From Haematobia irritans (Eukaryota; Arthropoda; Insecta; Diptera; Muscidae), in NCBI RefSeq assembly GCF_050003625.1, contig NC_134400.1, forward strand, positions 43,138,557-43,202,556: DNA of 64,000 nucleotides, written 5' to 3'. The notes beneath the pieces are model-generated. The model was not told the DNA's origin, did not search any database, and was given only the letters and a program-made list of their open reading frames with translations. Numbering within the stretch: position 1 is the first letter of the stretch; each line of letters starts with the position of its first letter. The translations under genes and the position numbers were made by a program. This document shows positions 44,069 through 57,363 of the stretch, in pieces.

Positions 44069-46518
44069 CAAGTAAGTAAAGTAGAAAGTCGGGCGGGGCC
44101 GACTATATCATTCCCTAAATCACCATTACAGAATTAGTAATCATAAGCATTTGTGGGGTAAAATATAGGTCTGGGAGATAAACCGCAGTTGCATATTTAA
44201 GAAAATTAAGGGGTACATGTCTATGGGTGCTTTGCGTCAATCTGACTATAGCTCATAGTCAATGTTGCCACGGAAAATGTTCGGTTTACCCTACAAGGAC
44301 AAAAAAAGTTCCCTACTTTCCCAAACAATTTTCCCTACTATATTTTTTGTTAAATTTAAAAAAAAATTACAAAACAAAAATGGTTCTAAGTACTTTATTA
44401 CCTTAAAACATGAATATGCAACGTATATAACTTAGAATATAAATTTGTATTACCACCACGGCTGCCACAGTTGGTACAATTCTACCCAAATTAGTAATCA
44501 TTTAACAAAAATCTCTATAAAAATAAAATTTTGGAAAAAGTTTCTATAAACAAATTTTTGTGAGAAATTTTTCTATAGAAATAAAATTTTGACAATAAAT
44601 TCTATACAAATAAAATTTTGAGAAAAAATTCCACAGAAACAAAATTTTGAGAAAAATTTTTATAGAAATAATATTTTGAAAAAAATTCTATAGAAATACA
44701 ATTTTGACAAAATGTTCTATAGAAATCAAAATGTTGACAAAATTTTCTACAGGAATAAAGTTTACCACACATTGTTAAAGATCAAGCCTTGCCGGCTTCT
44801 AATTTCCTCCTCTAGAGCCACCAAAATGTAAAAATTATTACAAATTGTGTTGAGTGAAAATGTCCTACATTGTGGCCCTACGTCCCTACAAAACGCTATA
44901 TATTAGAAAAACCCTACTTATAGGGAATTTCCCCTACATCTAGCAACACTGGCTGTGTTGATATTGCGCCTACGGAGTTAGTATGCCACTAATATTGAGC
45001 CCATTATTAAAAAAGAGAAAATCGTTAAATTAGTGTGGGTAATAAATACAAATTTTGTAAAAATCGAGCAATATTCTTATGTAAGAGCTACATGTACGTA
45101 TAAGTACGATCAGCTAGTACATCAAAATTTGAAATGTGAGTAACATTGGTTAATAAATAAGAGTTCTATGGCCAAATTATGAACCAAATTGCATAATATT
45201 TTGCGGGTTTGATTAATACCACAAAAGGTTACCTTGTGCAAGATTTGAGTAAGATCAGTTAAGAAATGAGGCCTGTATGGTCAAACATAAGGTTATTAGG
45301 GGCCAATTTTTCAAAATCGGGTGATACATATATGGGAGCTATATCTACATCTGAACCGATTTCGATGAAATTTTGTACATATAGTTAGTACTATAGAGGA
45401 CTGGATCTAGCCAACTTTTAGTAAGATCGGTTGATAAATAAGGGTTTTATGGCCAAATTTAGAAAAACCGGCCGGTACATATATATGGGAGCTATATCTA
45501 AATCTGAACCGATTTCGATGATTTTTTGCACATGTAGTTAGTGCTATAGAAGATTATATTTAGCCAGCTTCGAGTAAGATCGGTTGATAAATAAAGGTTT
45601 TGTGGCCAAATTTGGGAAAATCGGGCTATACATATATATGGGAGCTATATCTAAATCTGAACCGATTTCGATGATTTTTTGCACATATAGTTAGTAAGAT
45701 CGGTTGATAAATAAAGGTTTTGTGGCCAAATTTGGGAAAATCGGGCGATACATATATATGAGAGCTATATCTAAATCTGAACCGACTTCGATGATTTTTT
45801 GCACATATAGTAAGTGCTAGAGAAGACTACATTTAGCCAAATTTGGGTCAGATCGGTTGATAAATAAGGGTTTTATGGCCAAATTTAAAAAAATCGGGCG
45901 GTACATATATATGGGAGCTATAGCTAAATCTGAACCGATTTCGATGATTTTTTGTACATATTGTAAGTGCTATAGAAGATTACATTAAGCCAACTTTGAG
46001 TAAGATCGGTTGATGAATAAGGGTTTTGTGGCCAAATTTGGGAAAATCGGGCGATACATATATATGAGAGCTATATCTAAATCTGAACCGATTTGGATGA
46101 AATTTTGCAGCTCTTCAAGGGCGATGGAAGAGATTACCTTTTGCCAAATTTGGTGACGATCCGTTTGAAAAAACGCGCAACGTGACCCCATTTGTCGAAA
46201 TCGGGCGATACATATAAATGGGAGCTATATCTAAATTTGAACCGATTTCTTCCAAATTCAACAGCGTTTGTCCTTGTGCCCAAAAAACTCCCTGTACCAA
46301 ATTTCATCAAAATCGGTTAATAATTGCGACCGGAATCCTGTGAACAACAAATACATGGACAGACGGACGGACGGACACCAAGCGCTAGATCGACTCAGTA
46401 GGTGATTCTGAGTCGATCGGTATATATTTTATGGGGTCTAAAATCAAGATTTCTGGTAGGCACATTTTTTGGCCGATCAAACTTATTATACCCTGACCAC
46501 TATGTGGTTTAGGGTATA
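44069..46518 (-). mobile_element. DINE-like element D1, complete (2.45 kb)
   Basis: 3' end at left: CAAGTAAGTAAAGTAGAAAG, then the hairpin AGTCGGGCGGGGCCGACT. A leader segment (44100-44500), then the 29-bp minisatellite (44510-44770) and another segment with ATTGAGCCCATTATTAAAAA. Next come about seven 160-180-bp units (GATCGGTTGATAAATAAGGG, ATCTAAATCTGAACCGATTT), a GACAGACGGACGGACGG microsatellite (near 46360) and the 5' hairpin CCCTGACCACTATGTGG at the right. No Rep/helicase frame. 44009-44068 is a short unassigned spacer. Confidence 0.85.
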
Positions 46519-48173
46519 AAAATGGGAAATCAGTCCCGCGATGTATATCATACTACAAGGTAGAGGGATAGGTTTTTAGCCTAAGTGGTAAGCGCATTGG
46601 TCTTTGCACAATAAAGGTCGAAAGGTGGACACTTTGACATGAGACATAAAAATGGCCACGAAGTAATTGGGAAAGCAGTTCCGTGGAGGAAATCATGCTC
46701 CGAGGCAAACGGTATGGATTTAAACCAGTATCGTCGATTGAAACGGAGTCCAGAACATGTCTGGTGGACTTTCCCATACTTATCAGCCAAAAAAAAATGT
46801 AAACAATTTCGAAACATATCACATTATCACAACCAAATTTCCATATGCTCCATATGGAAACCAGTTTCTGCATGGGGCTATGTACTAATTTTACAATCAG
46901 TAAGCATTTATGGAAGGTAAACAAAAAGTTAATTAGCTCTCTTGTAGTTAAACAAGCATACAGATAACGCATCTTCCTGTCTGGAACAATGAAGCGAAAA
47001 ATAAATGCATGGACACGTATCCTCTAGACTTTATCTTGCATATTCAACATGGCATCATCAGCACTAAAGGAGACAAAAACAACATCCAAATTGGTAGTAG
47101 AAAAACACTTCCCAGACTAGTCCCAACCCAAATAAGACCACATTGCAAATAGACCAATAATTACCAGCTTTTATTGTCACTGTCAAAATTTTTGTAGTAA
47201 AATGGAAAACCCAACGAATTGTTAGCAACGTCTAGGCGTCTCCATTCTGTAGAACAACCCTATACCAAAGCAAAAAGTCGACCAGTAACACCCATTATCT
47301 CTTGGTACTCATTGATGATGGCGTGTTAGCATGTCGCTGATGATAATGATGATACATACGGAGTAACATACTTGAGCTGGAACGAATCAGAGTATTTAGT
47401 ATTCCGTCCTTTCCAAACCAGACAGATAGCTAATCATTTATCATAAGACAAACAAGTGCAAAATTTGTTACTTGTAACGAAATCATAGTTTGTCTTCCTC
47501 CTACTCCCACTCCTATTACAGCTGCAGTGTCCTTAGTCCTGCCTACAACTACAGAAGGGTGTTAACAATAGCGTTTGCTTTGAATGTGTGTATATTTAAC
47601 AAACTTTGAGGTTGCTATTGTTTTTGTTTTTTTTTTTGCAACCTGCCATCATAAAGTGAAAATGTTTTTCCTTTGTTTTTGCTTTATGTGGAAGAGTGGA
47701 ACTTGTTGATATGGTAGGCTGGTTTTCTACCTTCGAACTCATTAAAAAGTTCACCTTTTTCTAGGATATTTAACAGACGAAAAAGAAGTTTTAATTGCGT
47801 GTCCTTTTCTTTCATTTATTATGAGTTTCGTAATAACTGCGTAATAGTTTCTGAGAGATATGAGAAAATTACGAATTTGTTTTCATTTTAAGCATTTGTG
47901 GGAAGCAAGAATGAGGTTTTCTATATTATGTGGAAAAAAGCAATAAGTTAATGTAGAATTAAATATAATAAATTTGAATTATAGTCTATATCAGAGAATG
48001 AAGCCGATCCATTTTTGTCGGCGGTTTGAGGCTTGGCGGCTAAGCCGATATATATTTGTTTATTCGGCGGTGGACAATTATCCATTATAAAATTAATTTG
48101 AAGTTATCCGATTGGTAATAAGATTAGTTGTACAACCAATCTTAAAATCAAATTTACATTTCATTAACATTTT
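46519..48173. other. Spacer between inverted D elements
   Basis: 46565-46780 is a single minus-strand monomer of the repeat clustered at 58330-60260 (complement contains TCAATCGACGATACTGG and GGAACTGCTTTCCCAATTAC). The rest (46980-47990) is unassigned, with a T-rich tract at 47620-47638. 47993-48070 is GC-rich (GTCGGCGGTTTGAGGC) and related to 42536-42635. No gene supported. Confidence 0.55.
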
Positions 48174-49711
48174 TATACCCTAAACCACATAGTGGTCAGG
48201 GTATAATAAGTTTGATCGGCCAAAAAATGTGCCTACCAGAAATCTTGATTTTAGACCCCATAAAATATATACCGATCGACTCAGAATCACCTCCTGAGTC
48301 GATCTAGCGCTTGGTGTCCGTCCGTCCGTCTGTCCATGTATTTGTTGTTCACAGGATTCCGGTCGCAATTATTAACCGATTTTGATGAAATTTGGTACAG
48401 GGAGTTTTTGGGCACAAGGACAAACGCTGTTGAATTTGGAAGAAATCGGTTCAAATTTAGATATAGCTTCCATATATATGTATCGCCCGATTTCGACAAA
48501 TGGGGTCACGTTGCGCTTTTTTTCAAATGGACCATCGCTCTTCAAGTCTGCAAAATTTCATCCAAATCGGTTCAGATTTAGATATAGCTCTCATATATAT
48601 GTATCGCCCGATTTTCCCAAATTTGGCCACAAAACCTTTATTTATCAACCGATCTTACTCAAAGTTGGCTAAATATAATCTTCTATAGTACTAACCATAT
48701 GTGCAAAAAATCATCGAAATCGGTTCAGATTTAGCTATAGCTCCCATATATACGTTCCGCCCGATTTTTCTAAATTTGGCCATAAAACCCTTATTTATCA
48801 ACCGATCTTACTCAAATTTGGCTAAATGTAGTCTTCTATAGCACTAACTATATGTGCAAAAAATCATCGAAATCGGTTTAGATTTAGATATAGCTCCCAT
48901 ATATATGTTCCGCCCGATTTTCCCAAATTTGGCCATAGAACCCTTATTTATTAACCGATCTTACTAAAAGTTGGCTTAATGTAATCTTCTATAGCACTAA
49001 CTATATGTACAAAAAATCATCGAAATCGGTTCAGATTTAGATATAGCTCTCATATATATGTATCGCCCGATTTTCCCAAATTTGACCACAAAACCTTTAT
49101 TTATCAACCGATCTTACTCAAAGTTGGCTAAATATAATCTTCTATAACACTAACTATATGTGCAAAAAATCATCGAAATCGGTTCAGATTTAGATATAGC
49201 TCCCATATATATGTATAGCCCGATTTTCCCAAATTTGGCCATAGAACCCTTATTTATTAACCGATCTTACTAAAAGTTGACTAGATCGAGTCCTCTATAG
49301 TACTAACTATATGTGCAAAATTTCATCGAAATCGGTTCAGATGTAGATATAGCTCCCATATATGTATCACCTGATTTTGAAAAATTCGCCCCTAATAACC
49401 TTATGTTTGACCATACTGGCCTCATTTCTTAACTGATCTTACTCAAATCTTGCACAAGGTAACCTTTTGTGGTATTAATCAAACCCGCAAAATATTATGC
49501 AAATTGGTTCAGATTTAGATATAGCTTCCATATATATGCATAGCTCGATTTTCCCAAATTTGCGCCAATGGTTAGGTTAGGTTAGGTTAAAGTGGCAGCC
49601 CGATTAAATTTCAGGCTCAGTTAGACTATTCAGTCCATTGTGATACCACATTTAACTAAAAGTACCTATTACATATGGGCACTTCTAGTCTTAACCACTG
49701 AACCTTCTCTA

Positions 49712-52700
49712 TTATTTACTTTTGTGGAACCAACCAGATTGCTCCAAAAACATTAACAAACTGCTTAAGTTAACGTTTTCCAGGTCAGCCAGTAATCTAA
49801 AGCTATATGCTCCTAAAATTCGCTTACGCCTTACACAAAAAGCAGGACACTCACACAAGAGGTGTTTAATTGATTCCTTTTCCTCCACGTCATGACAGCT
49901 TATACAATAGTCATTATACTTCGCACCTATAGTTTTTGCAAATTCGCCTATCAGGCAGCGACCCGTTATAGCAGATATTAGGAGTGCTATCTGACGCCTT
50001 GAGAACACTAGCATATCTAGTGTGCGGTTTAAGATTAAATGGGGCCATATTTGCTTGGTGTCGTTACAACCCTTGCAATTTTCCCATCGAATATTGGCCA
50101 TCATAACAGCCTTCTCACGCAGTAAGAGCTTGCAGGTGGCCAGAGGCATACCAACAGATTATAGTTCCCCTGGAATATGTAAGGTAGTTCTTAGCCTTGC
50201 TAACACATCTGCTTCACAGTTCCCCGGTATGTTCCTATGACCAGGCACCCATATTAGGTGAATATTGTACTGCTCAGCTATCTCGTTGAGAGATTTGCGG
50301 CAGTCTATGGCCGTTTTTGAGTTAAGGAACACAGAGTCCAAGGATTTTATTGCAGGTTGACTGTCTGAGTATATATTAATGCCAATATTTGTTGGAACAT
50401 TACTTCTCAGCCAATTCACCACCTCTCTTATTGCCAATATTTCAGCCTGAAAAACACTACAGTGATTAGGTAATCTTTTCGCTATTCGAATTTCCAGATC
50501 TTTAGAATATACTCCGAACCCCACTTGTCCATTCAATTTGGAGCCATCAGTATAGAAATCTATATATCTTTTATTCCCCGGGGTCTGTGTACACCACGCC
50601 TCACTGTTGGGAATTAGAGTTTCAAACTTTTTGTCGAAAAGTGGTTTTGCCAGGGTGTAATCCACTACGTTAGGCACAGCTGGCATTACTTTGAGGACCG
50701 AACTATGACCGTACATTTTTTCCGACCACAGCGATAGCTCGCGCAACCGCACAGCCGTTGTTGCAGCTGACTGTTTGGCCAAAATGTCTAAAGGCAATAG
50801 ATGTAGCATGACATTAAGGGAGTCTGTTCCTGTCTTACTAAATGCGCCTGAGATACATAAGCTCGCCATACGCTGAACTTTATCTAAACAAGTCGGTTTC
50901 TGAAGTGCCGGCCACCAGACTACAACACCATATAGCATTATAGGTCTAACCACTGCCGTGTATAGCCAATGCACAATTTTTGGTCTTAGTCCCCACTTTT
51001 TCCCTATTGCCTTTTTGCACGAGTACAAAGCTACCGTGGCTTTTCTCGCCCTCTCTTCAATATTAAGCCTAAAATTCAGCTTCCTGTCCAAAATAACGCC
51101 AAGGTATTTTGCACACTCACCAAAGGGAATTTCAGTACCCCCTAAGGAAATGGGCCTAACCTTGGGAGTTTTGCGATCTTTGCAGTACATGACTATTTCT
51201 GTCTTTGCTGGATTTACACCAAGACCATTATCTTTCGCCCATTTCTCAGTCATCCGGAGAGCTCTCTGTATAATATCTCTGATTGTGGATGGGAATTTTC
51301 CCCTGACTGCTAGCGCCACATCATCTGCGTATGCCACCACTTTTATCCTTTCTTTTTCTAGAGAAACTAGAAGGTTGTTTATAGCAACATTCCAAAGAAG
51401 AGGTGATAGAACTCCTCCTTGGGGAGTGCCTCTGTTCACATACCTTTGTATGTTTGCTTGCCCTAGTGTGGCTGAAATACGTCTCTTCATTAGAAGTTCG
51501 TCTAACAGCCTAAGTATACCTGGATCAACATTCAGAGTTGTCAGTCCATTTAATATCGAGCTCGGATGGACATTATTGAACGCCCCTTCGATGTCTAGAA
51601 ACGCCAGACAGTGAAATGACAGATAGTGAGCTTTCAATAAAGCTGACCAGTTCATGCAATGCGGTCTCAGTAGACCTGCCCTTCGAGTATGCATGCTGTC
51701 GTTTCGAGAGCAAACCTGAATCCACGCTAGTTCTAAGATACATGTCTATCATCCTCTCCAGGGTCTTAAGTAGGAATGAGGATAAGGTGATTGGTCGGAA
51801 ATCCTTCGCACTCGAGTGAGAGGCTTTTCCTGCTTTAGGTATGAAGACGACTTTTGTTTCCCTCCACTTTTCTGGAATATATGCTAAGTTTACACATTGT
51901 TTATATATCACCGTCAACCAGGGGATAATTCTTTCAGCCACTGCCTGTAACTCCGCCGGAGTAATTCCATCAGGTCCGGGGGATTTGAATGGTCCAAAGC
52001 TATTTAAAGCCCATTTTATTCTAAATTCCGACACAATTTCCTCGATAGGAAATGATCGCTGAGCCTCTGTTACACCGCCGGAACATGGTTCAACCGTCTG
52101 ATTTCCAGGGAAGTGTGTGTCCAAAAGTACCTCCAACGTCTCCTCACTGGACGTTGTCCAATTTCCCTCCGATGTTTTAATGAAACCTGGAGCGGTGTTA
52201 GTGGATGCTAGTACCTTCCGTAGTCTGGAAGCCTCTGACGTATTCTCAATACTGCTACAGTAATCATCCCAAGAGTTTTGTTGAGACGTTCTCAGTTCTC
52301 GTTTATATTCTCTCAGATTCATCTTGTAAGTGTCCCAATCCTCCGGAGCTCTTGTGGACTTTGCTTTGTTAAAGAGCATCCTGCAGGATTTCCTCATATT
52401 ACTTAACTCCGTAGTCCACCATGGCGGCCGATTTTTTCCCCTTGGCTTTCCTCTAGGGCATGCAGCTTTCAGTGAAATGTTGAAGGCCTTAGTAATCCGC
52501 TCCACTGCGTGTTCGATATCTTGCACAGTACTCATATTTGTCTCCGGCACTTCCGGTATCATCAAATTGAACGATTCCCTATACCTATTCCAATCAGCTT
52601 TCCTAACATTTGGCGGAAATATGGTCTTTGAAGTATGAACAGCCAATCTGAAACTGATGTAGCGATGATCTGAGAAGCTATGTTCCCTCAAAACTTGCCA

Positions 52701-53309
52701 CTCAGATATCTTATCATTCGGTTCCGGAGAGGTCAACGTTACGTCCAAAACCTCTTGTCTGTTCCTGGTGACGAAGGTTGGTGCATCTCCCTTATTGCAA
52801 ACTACCAGGTTAGTACGCAAAATAAACTCTATTAGCGACTCTCCCCTTGCATTAGTATCACTACTTCCCCAAATACTATGATGTGCATTTGCATCGCATC
52901 CCATAATGAGTTTTGTCTTTGTTTTTAGTGACTCCTCAACTAAGGTCTTAACGGCACAGGGTGGCATATCCCTATCATGTCCCATGTAGACCGAAGATAC
53001 CCAATATTTGCATGTGGATATCTCTAGACTGGCTACGACAGTGTCTGCATTGCTCAATGAAGGAAGCAGAAACAAGTTTAGTTCGTTTTTAGCAATTATA
53101 CATGCTCGATTTATATCGTTACCGGTATTATGCAAAAGTTTGAAACCCGGAGTGCTTAATTCACAGATCTTGTTCTTATATATGTATGGTTCTTGAATAA
53201 GAACTATATCTATGTCTCCTTTCATCAGGAGAACTTTTAAGGCAGCACAAGCGGCCTTACAATGGTGAAGATTTATCTGGAGGAACCGTAGAACCATCCA
53301 AATTTTCAA
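49712..53309 (-). pseudogene. LINE ORF2: endonuclease, reverse transcriptase, RNase H
   Basis: About 1200 residues once joined. The APE-type endonuclease is at residues ~1-225 (QEPYIY ~39, GCDANAHHSIWG ~137, SFSDHRYISF ~211). The RT starts about residue 500 (DFRPITLSSFLLKTLERMI), with GAFNNVHPSS, GTPQGGVLSPLLWN and catalytic YADD (51331-51320). RNase H has FYTDGSKL, AEILAI, YSDSQ and WVPGHRNIPGNCEAD. The C-terminal cysteine-rich tail is CISCHDVEEKESIKHLLCEC. Lesion 1: near 51608-51620 a net 5-bp loss within SLSV-NEYKL shifts the frame (copy 1 keeps the full sequence). Lesion 2: TAA at about 50158 where copy 1 has GAA. The start ATG overlaps the end of ORF1 by 53 bp in another frame, suggesting coupled translation. 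Confidence 0.9.
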
Positions 53310-54480
53310 CCATCGTCAGATCAGCCGCTTCAATTGAGTCATCAAGGGCTTCCTCTTCACAGATCTCGGTGACTCTCGCAACAATCCGCGGTTCAGCTTT
53401 GGTGAGGCTTGAGCCTGTAGAAACTTCCCGCATATGATTTTCGCCATAGTCTGTAGGTTTTATGTCTCCTTCGGCTTCGCTAGGAGATTTTTTCACTGCT
53501 GACTCTACCGGAGGCTTGTCCGTTTCGGTATCCTTTGGCTGATCGCTTTTGTATACCTTCATATGGATATCATGAAAGCCATAACTTACGCGTCCTTGGT
53601 TCTGGGCTAGATGTGGCAGCGACTCTATGTTTAATATAAACACCGCATGACGTCTTGGTCCATCCACCTCATCCAAACGACCAACCTTCCAATCGGCGGT
53701 TGGAAGATCTGGGTTACATTCTTTTAGTCTCTCTAGTATTGACTCAGGATCAGGAGGGTTTGCCGGTATCCATGCATGTGCTCTAGGTTTAGCCGGTATG
53801 TCTTTTTTATCGACTAACTCCAAAGCGGCTCCTTCCCAAACTTCACCAATTAGCATCAATGCAGCTTTAAAGCAATCCATAGACCTCTGGTCTGCAAAAG
53901 CTATTAACTTATATCGTCCTTGATACCATCCAGCATCTTGCCGTCGAGGACTTGGTCCGGGAAACTTTTTTCGCACCTCTGAGTAGATACCAGACATCGC
54001 GTTCTCAATTTCCCCCCATTTTTGCCTTGGAATCATACCGTCCAATGCTCCTTTATTAATAATAGCCATCACAAGGCTGTCTTTTGCAACTGAGGCAAAC
54101 GATCTTTGATCCCGTTTAGAGGATGGTAGCTCATCCGGTGATCGTTCCCTTTTTCCAGCTTCAAGAATTCCTTGAGCCCATTTTAAGGAATCGCTTTGCT
54201 TAGCCGACAACGTGCTTGGGTCGACTGATCCTAATTTCTTTAGGATAAACAAAGCATTTCTTCGTTCCTTGAATCTCTTTCGAGAGGGATTGCCTCCTTT
54301 TGATGTCGTCACCTTAGAAAAGGTTCGACTTGCCAAAGTGTCAACTCCAGTCGACCCGTCTACAGGTCGACTAATTGGGCCTGACTCTTGGTCGCTGCCC
54401 AAATTTATAACTTCAGTCGTTACCCGTCCACTGGGCCCTGAAGTTAGCAACCCAGTGGATGACTTTGAATTTCGCTGCAT
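53257..54480 (-). CDS. LINE ORF1 protein, intact
   Basis: 407 residues, uninterrupted. The N-terminal half is polar and basic (RKRFKERRNALFILKKLGSV, SSKRDQRSFASVAKDSLVMA), as expected for nucleic-acid binding. Residues ~180-330 carry a globular domain of the kind annotated DUF4780 in insect LINE ORF1 proteins (YQGRYKLIAFADQRSMDCFK, VWEGAALELVDKKDIP, RAHAWIPANPPDPESILERL). The C-terminus is acidic and low-complexity. No CCHC zinc knuckles are visible. Its likely role is an RNA chaperone in the LINE ribonucleoprotein. The assignment to DUF4780 is from pattern memory, not a search. Confidence 0.8.
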   Translation of the reverse strand: MQRNSKSSTGLLTSGPSGRVTTEVINLGSDQESGPISRPVDGSTGVDTLASRTFSKVTTSKGGNPSRKRFKERRNALFILKKLGSVDPSTLSAKQSDSLKWAQGILEAGKRERSPDELPSSKRDQRSFASVAKDSLVMAIINKGALDGMIPRQKWGEIENAMSGIYSEVRKKFPGPSPRRQDAGWYQGRYKLIAFADQRSMDCFKAALMLIGEVWEGAALELVDKKDIPAKPRAHAWIPANPPDPESILERLKECNPDLPTADWKVGRLDEVDGPRRHAVFILNIESLPHLAQNQGRVSYGFHDIHMKVYKSDQPKDTETDKPPVESAVKKSPSEAEGDIKPTDYGENHMREVSTGSSLTKAEPRIVARVTEICEEEALDDSIEAADLTMVENLDGSTVPPDKSSPL

Positions 54481-55540
54481 GGTGGTTTATTATTTCCACC
54501 ACACGTGAAATTCGTAATAAGTACTTATTACGATGAAATACTCCGCTATTAGAAAACACGTCCGTTCAGTTCGACGGTTAAATACGATGCGCCAATAGTA
54601 CTCTTATTTATTAACCAATGTTACTCAAATTTCAAATTTTGATGTACTAGCCGATCGTACTTATACGTACTTGTAGCTCTTACGTAAGAATATTGCTCGA
54701 TTTTTACAAATTTGTATTTATTACCCACACTAATTTAACGATTTTCTCTTTTTTAATAATGGGCTCAATATTAGTGGAATACCAACTCCGTAGGTGCAAT
54801 ATCAACATAGCCAGTGTTGCTAGAAGTAGGGGAAATTCCCTATATGTAGGGTTTTTCTAATATTTAGCGTCTTGTAGGGACGTAGGGCCACAATGTAGGA
54901 CATTTTCACTCAACACAATTTGTAATAATTTTTACATTTTGGTGGCTCTAGAGGAGTCAATTAGAAGCCGGCAAGGCTTGATCTTTAACAATGTGTGGTA
55001 AACTTTATTCCTGTAGAGAATTTTGTCAACATTTTATTTCTATAGAACATTTTGTCAAAATTGTATTTCTATAGAATTTTTTTTCAAAATATTATTTCTA
55101 TAAAAAATTTTCTCAAAATTTTATTTCTGTGGAATTTTTTCTCAAAATTTTATTTCTATAGAATTTATTGTCAAAATTTTATTTCTATAGAAAAATTTCT
55201 CACAAAAATTTGTTTATAGAAATTTCATCCAAAATTTTATTTGTATACACGGATGAAAAAGGCTGTTTTTCATATGTTTGGCTATAAACATTATATGTTT
55301 GGAACACAAATTTTTAAACACAATATTTTTGAGTGCAAGCATATAATGTTCATAAACTAGCATAACATGTTTGGGACATATATGATAATATGTTAGAACA
55401 TATTATGTTTGGGACATAAAATGTTTGTAAATATAATATGCTTGGATGCAAACATATATTAATTTAGAAATAGCCTATAAACATATATGTATTTAGTAGC
55501 TTGGAGCGCTATTTAACAGGGAGCGATATTGAATTAAGTT

Positions 55541-55860
55541 GGTGGTTGTTGCTTGTTATTACAAAATTAACATTTTATTTTTCCTTGGGCAATTGATCAG
55601 CTACTTCTTTGATCCTTACAAACTATGTGGTCCGCTGTTCGAATCCCCGTCCGGCAAAAGGTAAAATTAAAATAAAAAAAATCATACAATTGAATAATTT
55701 CTTCTACAATGTTTGTATTACAGAAAAAGGTGCTAAGAACTAAAAATCTCGTGGAAGTGAGAAAGATGTGGGGGAATATACAATTAGGCAGAAACAAAAT
55801 TTTGAGCATTCAGGTCGAAAACCTATGTTGTTAGCACCTATATTACCTGTTTATTTTCAT
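55541..55860 (-). repeat. Relic related to the left half of element T, with a tRNA-like module
   Basis: Complement-matches 14650-14830: CCGTCCGGCAAAAGGTAAAA, TTTGTATTACAGAAAAAGGT and CTAAGAACTAAAAATCTCGT. A degraded tRNA-like stretch with B box GTTCGAATCCC lies at about 55590-55665. Both termini are lost. Confidence 0.65.
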
Positions 55861-55894
55861 AATTAATTATGATTGTAAATATATAAATAAATAA

Positions 55895-57363
55895 CAAGTA
55901 TATACGGCCGCAAGTTCGGCCAGGCCGAATCTTATGTACCCACCACCATGGATTGCGTAGAAACTTCTACGAAAGACTGTCATCCACAATCGAATTACTT
56001 GGGTTGTGGTATCTTAAAACTTCTTATTCCTGCATGGTTGTTGGATACCATATACTAACATCACGTACCAAATTTCAACCGAATGGGAAGTATTTTGCTC
56101 TTCCAAGGGGCTCTGGAGGTCAAATCTGGGGATCGGTTTATATGGGGCCTATATATAATTATGGACCGATATCGACCAATTTTTGCATGGGTGTTTGAGG
56201 CCATATATTAACACCACGTACCAAATTTCAACTGAATCAGATGAATTTTGGTATTCCAAGAGGTTCCGGAGGTCAAATCTGGTGATCGGTTTATATGGGG
56301 GCTATATATAATTATGAGCCGATGTGGACCAATTCTTGCATGGTTGTTAGAGACCATATACTAACATCACGTACCAAATTTCAGCCATATCGGATGAAAT
56401 TTGCTGCTCTTAGAGGCCTCGCAAGCCAAATCGGGGGATCGGTTTATATGGGGGCTATATATAATTATGGACCGATGTGGACCAATTTTTGCATGGTTGT
56501 TCGAGACTATATACTAACACCATGTAACAAATTTCAGCCGGATCGGATGAAATTTGCTTCTCTTAGAGGCCTCGCAAGCCAAATCGGGGGATCGGTTTAT
56601 ATTGGGGCTATATATAATTATGGACCGATGTGGACCAATTTTTGCATGGTTGTTAGAGACCATATACTGACACCATGTACCAAATTTCGGCCGGATCGGA
56701 TGAAATTTGCTTCTCTTAGGGGCCTCGCAAGCCAAATCGGGGGATCGGTTTATATGGGGGCTATATATAATTATGGACCGATGTGGACCAATTTTTGCAC
56801 GGTTGTTAGAGACCATATACTAACACCATGTACCAAATTTCAGCCCGATCGGATGAAATTTGCTTCTCTTAGGGGCCTCGCAAGCCAAATCAGGGGATCG
56901 GTTTATATGGGGGCTATATATAATTATGGACCGATATGGACCAATTTTTGCATGGTTGTTAGAGACCATACACTTACACCATGTACCAAATTTCAGCCGG
57001 ATCGGATGAAATTTGCTTCTCTTAGAGGCCTCGCAAGCCAAATTTTGGGGTCCGTTTATATGGGGGCTATACGTAAAAATGGACCGATATGGCCCATTTG
57101 CAATACCATCCGACCTACATCAATAACAACTACTTGTGCCAAGTTTCAAGTCGATAGCTTGTTTCGTTCGAAAGTTAGCGTGATTTCAACAGACGGACGG
57201 ACGGACGGACGGACGGACGGACGGACGGACATGCTCAGATCGACTCAGAATTTCACCACGACCCAGAATATATATACTTTATGGGGTCTTAGAGCAATAT
57301 TTCGATGTGTTACAAACGGAATGACAAAGTTAATATACCCCCCATCCTATGGTGGTGGGTATA
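55895..57363 (-). mobile_element. DINE-like element A10, complete, highly regular
   Basis: 1469 bp. 3' end CAAGTATATACGGCCGCAAG, 5' hairpin CCATCCTATGGTGGTGGGTA. Seven 153-bp units with few differences (GGTTTATATG recurs at 56288 and 56441 and onward), and an expanded GGAC microsatellite of about ten repeats at 57193-57232. The regular units create a 358-codon open frame and also open frames on the other strand; neither is a gene. Very similar to A2. Confidence 0.9.

Larger units (their letters stand above)
49570..54587 (-). mobile_element. Full-length LOA/I-like LINE (5.0 kb), inactive
   Basis: Complete non-LTR retrotransposon on the minus strand: ~107-bp 5' UTR, ORF1 (54480..53257), ORF2 (53309..49712, two lesions), 3' UTR and a TAACC tail. 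It is flanked by the 9-bp duplication TGCGCCAAT (49561-49569, 54588-54596), which interrupts a D2 unit. Endonuclease, RT and RNase H on one ORF plus this type of ORF1 fit the LOA/I group of insect LINEs. Only two disabling lesions are visible, so it is fairly young. Confidence 0.9.

Noticed and set aside
46571..46630. tRNA-like stretch (AGCCTAAGTGGTAAGCGC)
   Set aside because: A-box resemblance only. The sequence is explained as part of the ~200-bp monomer family at 58330-60260 in inverted orientation, and no proper B box follows.
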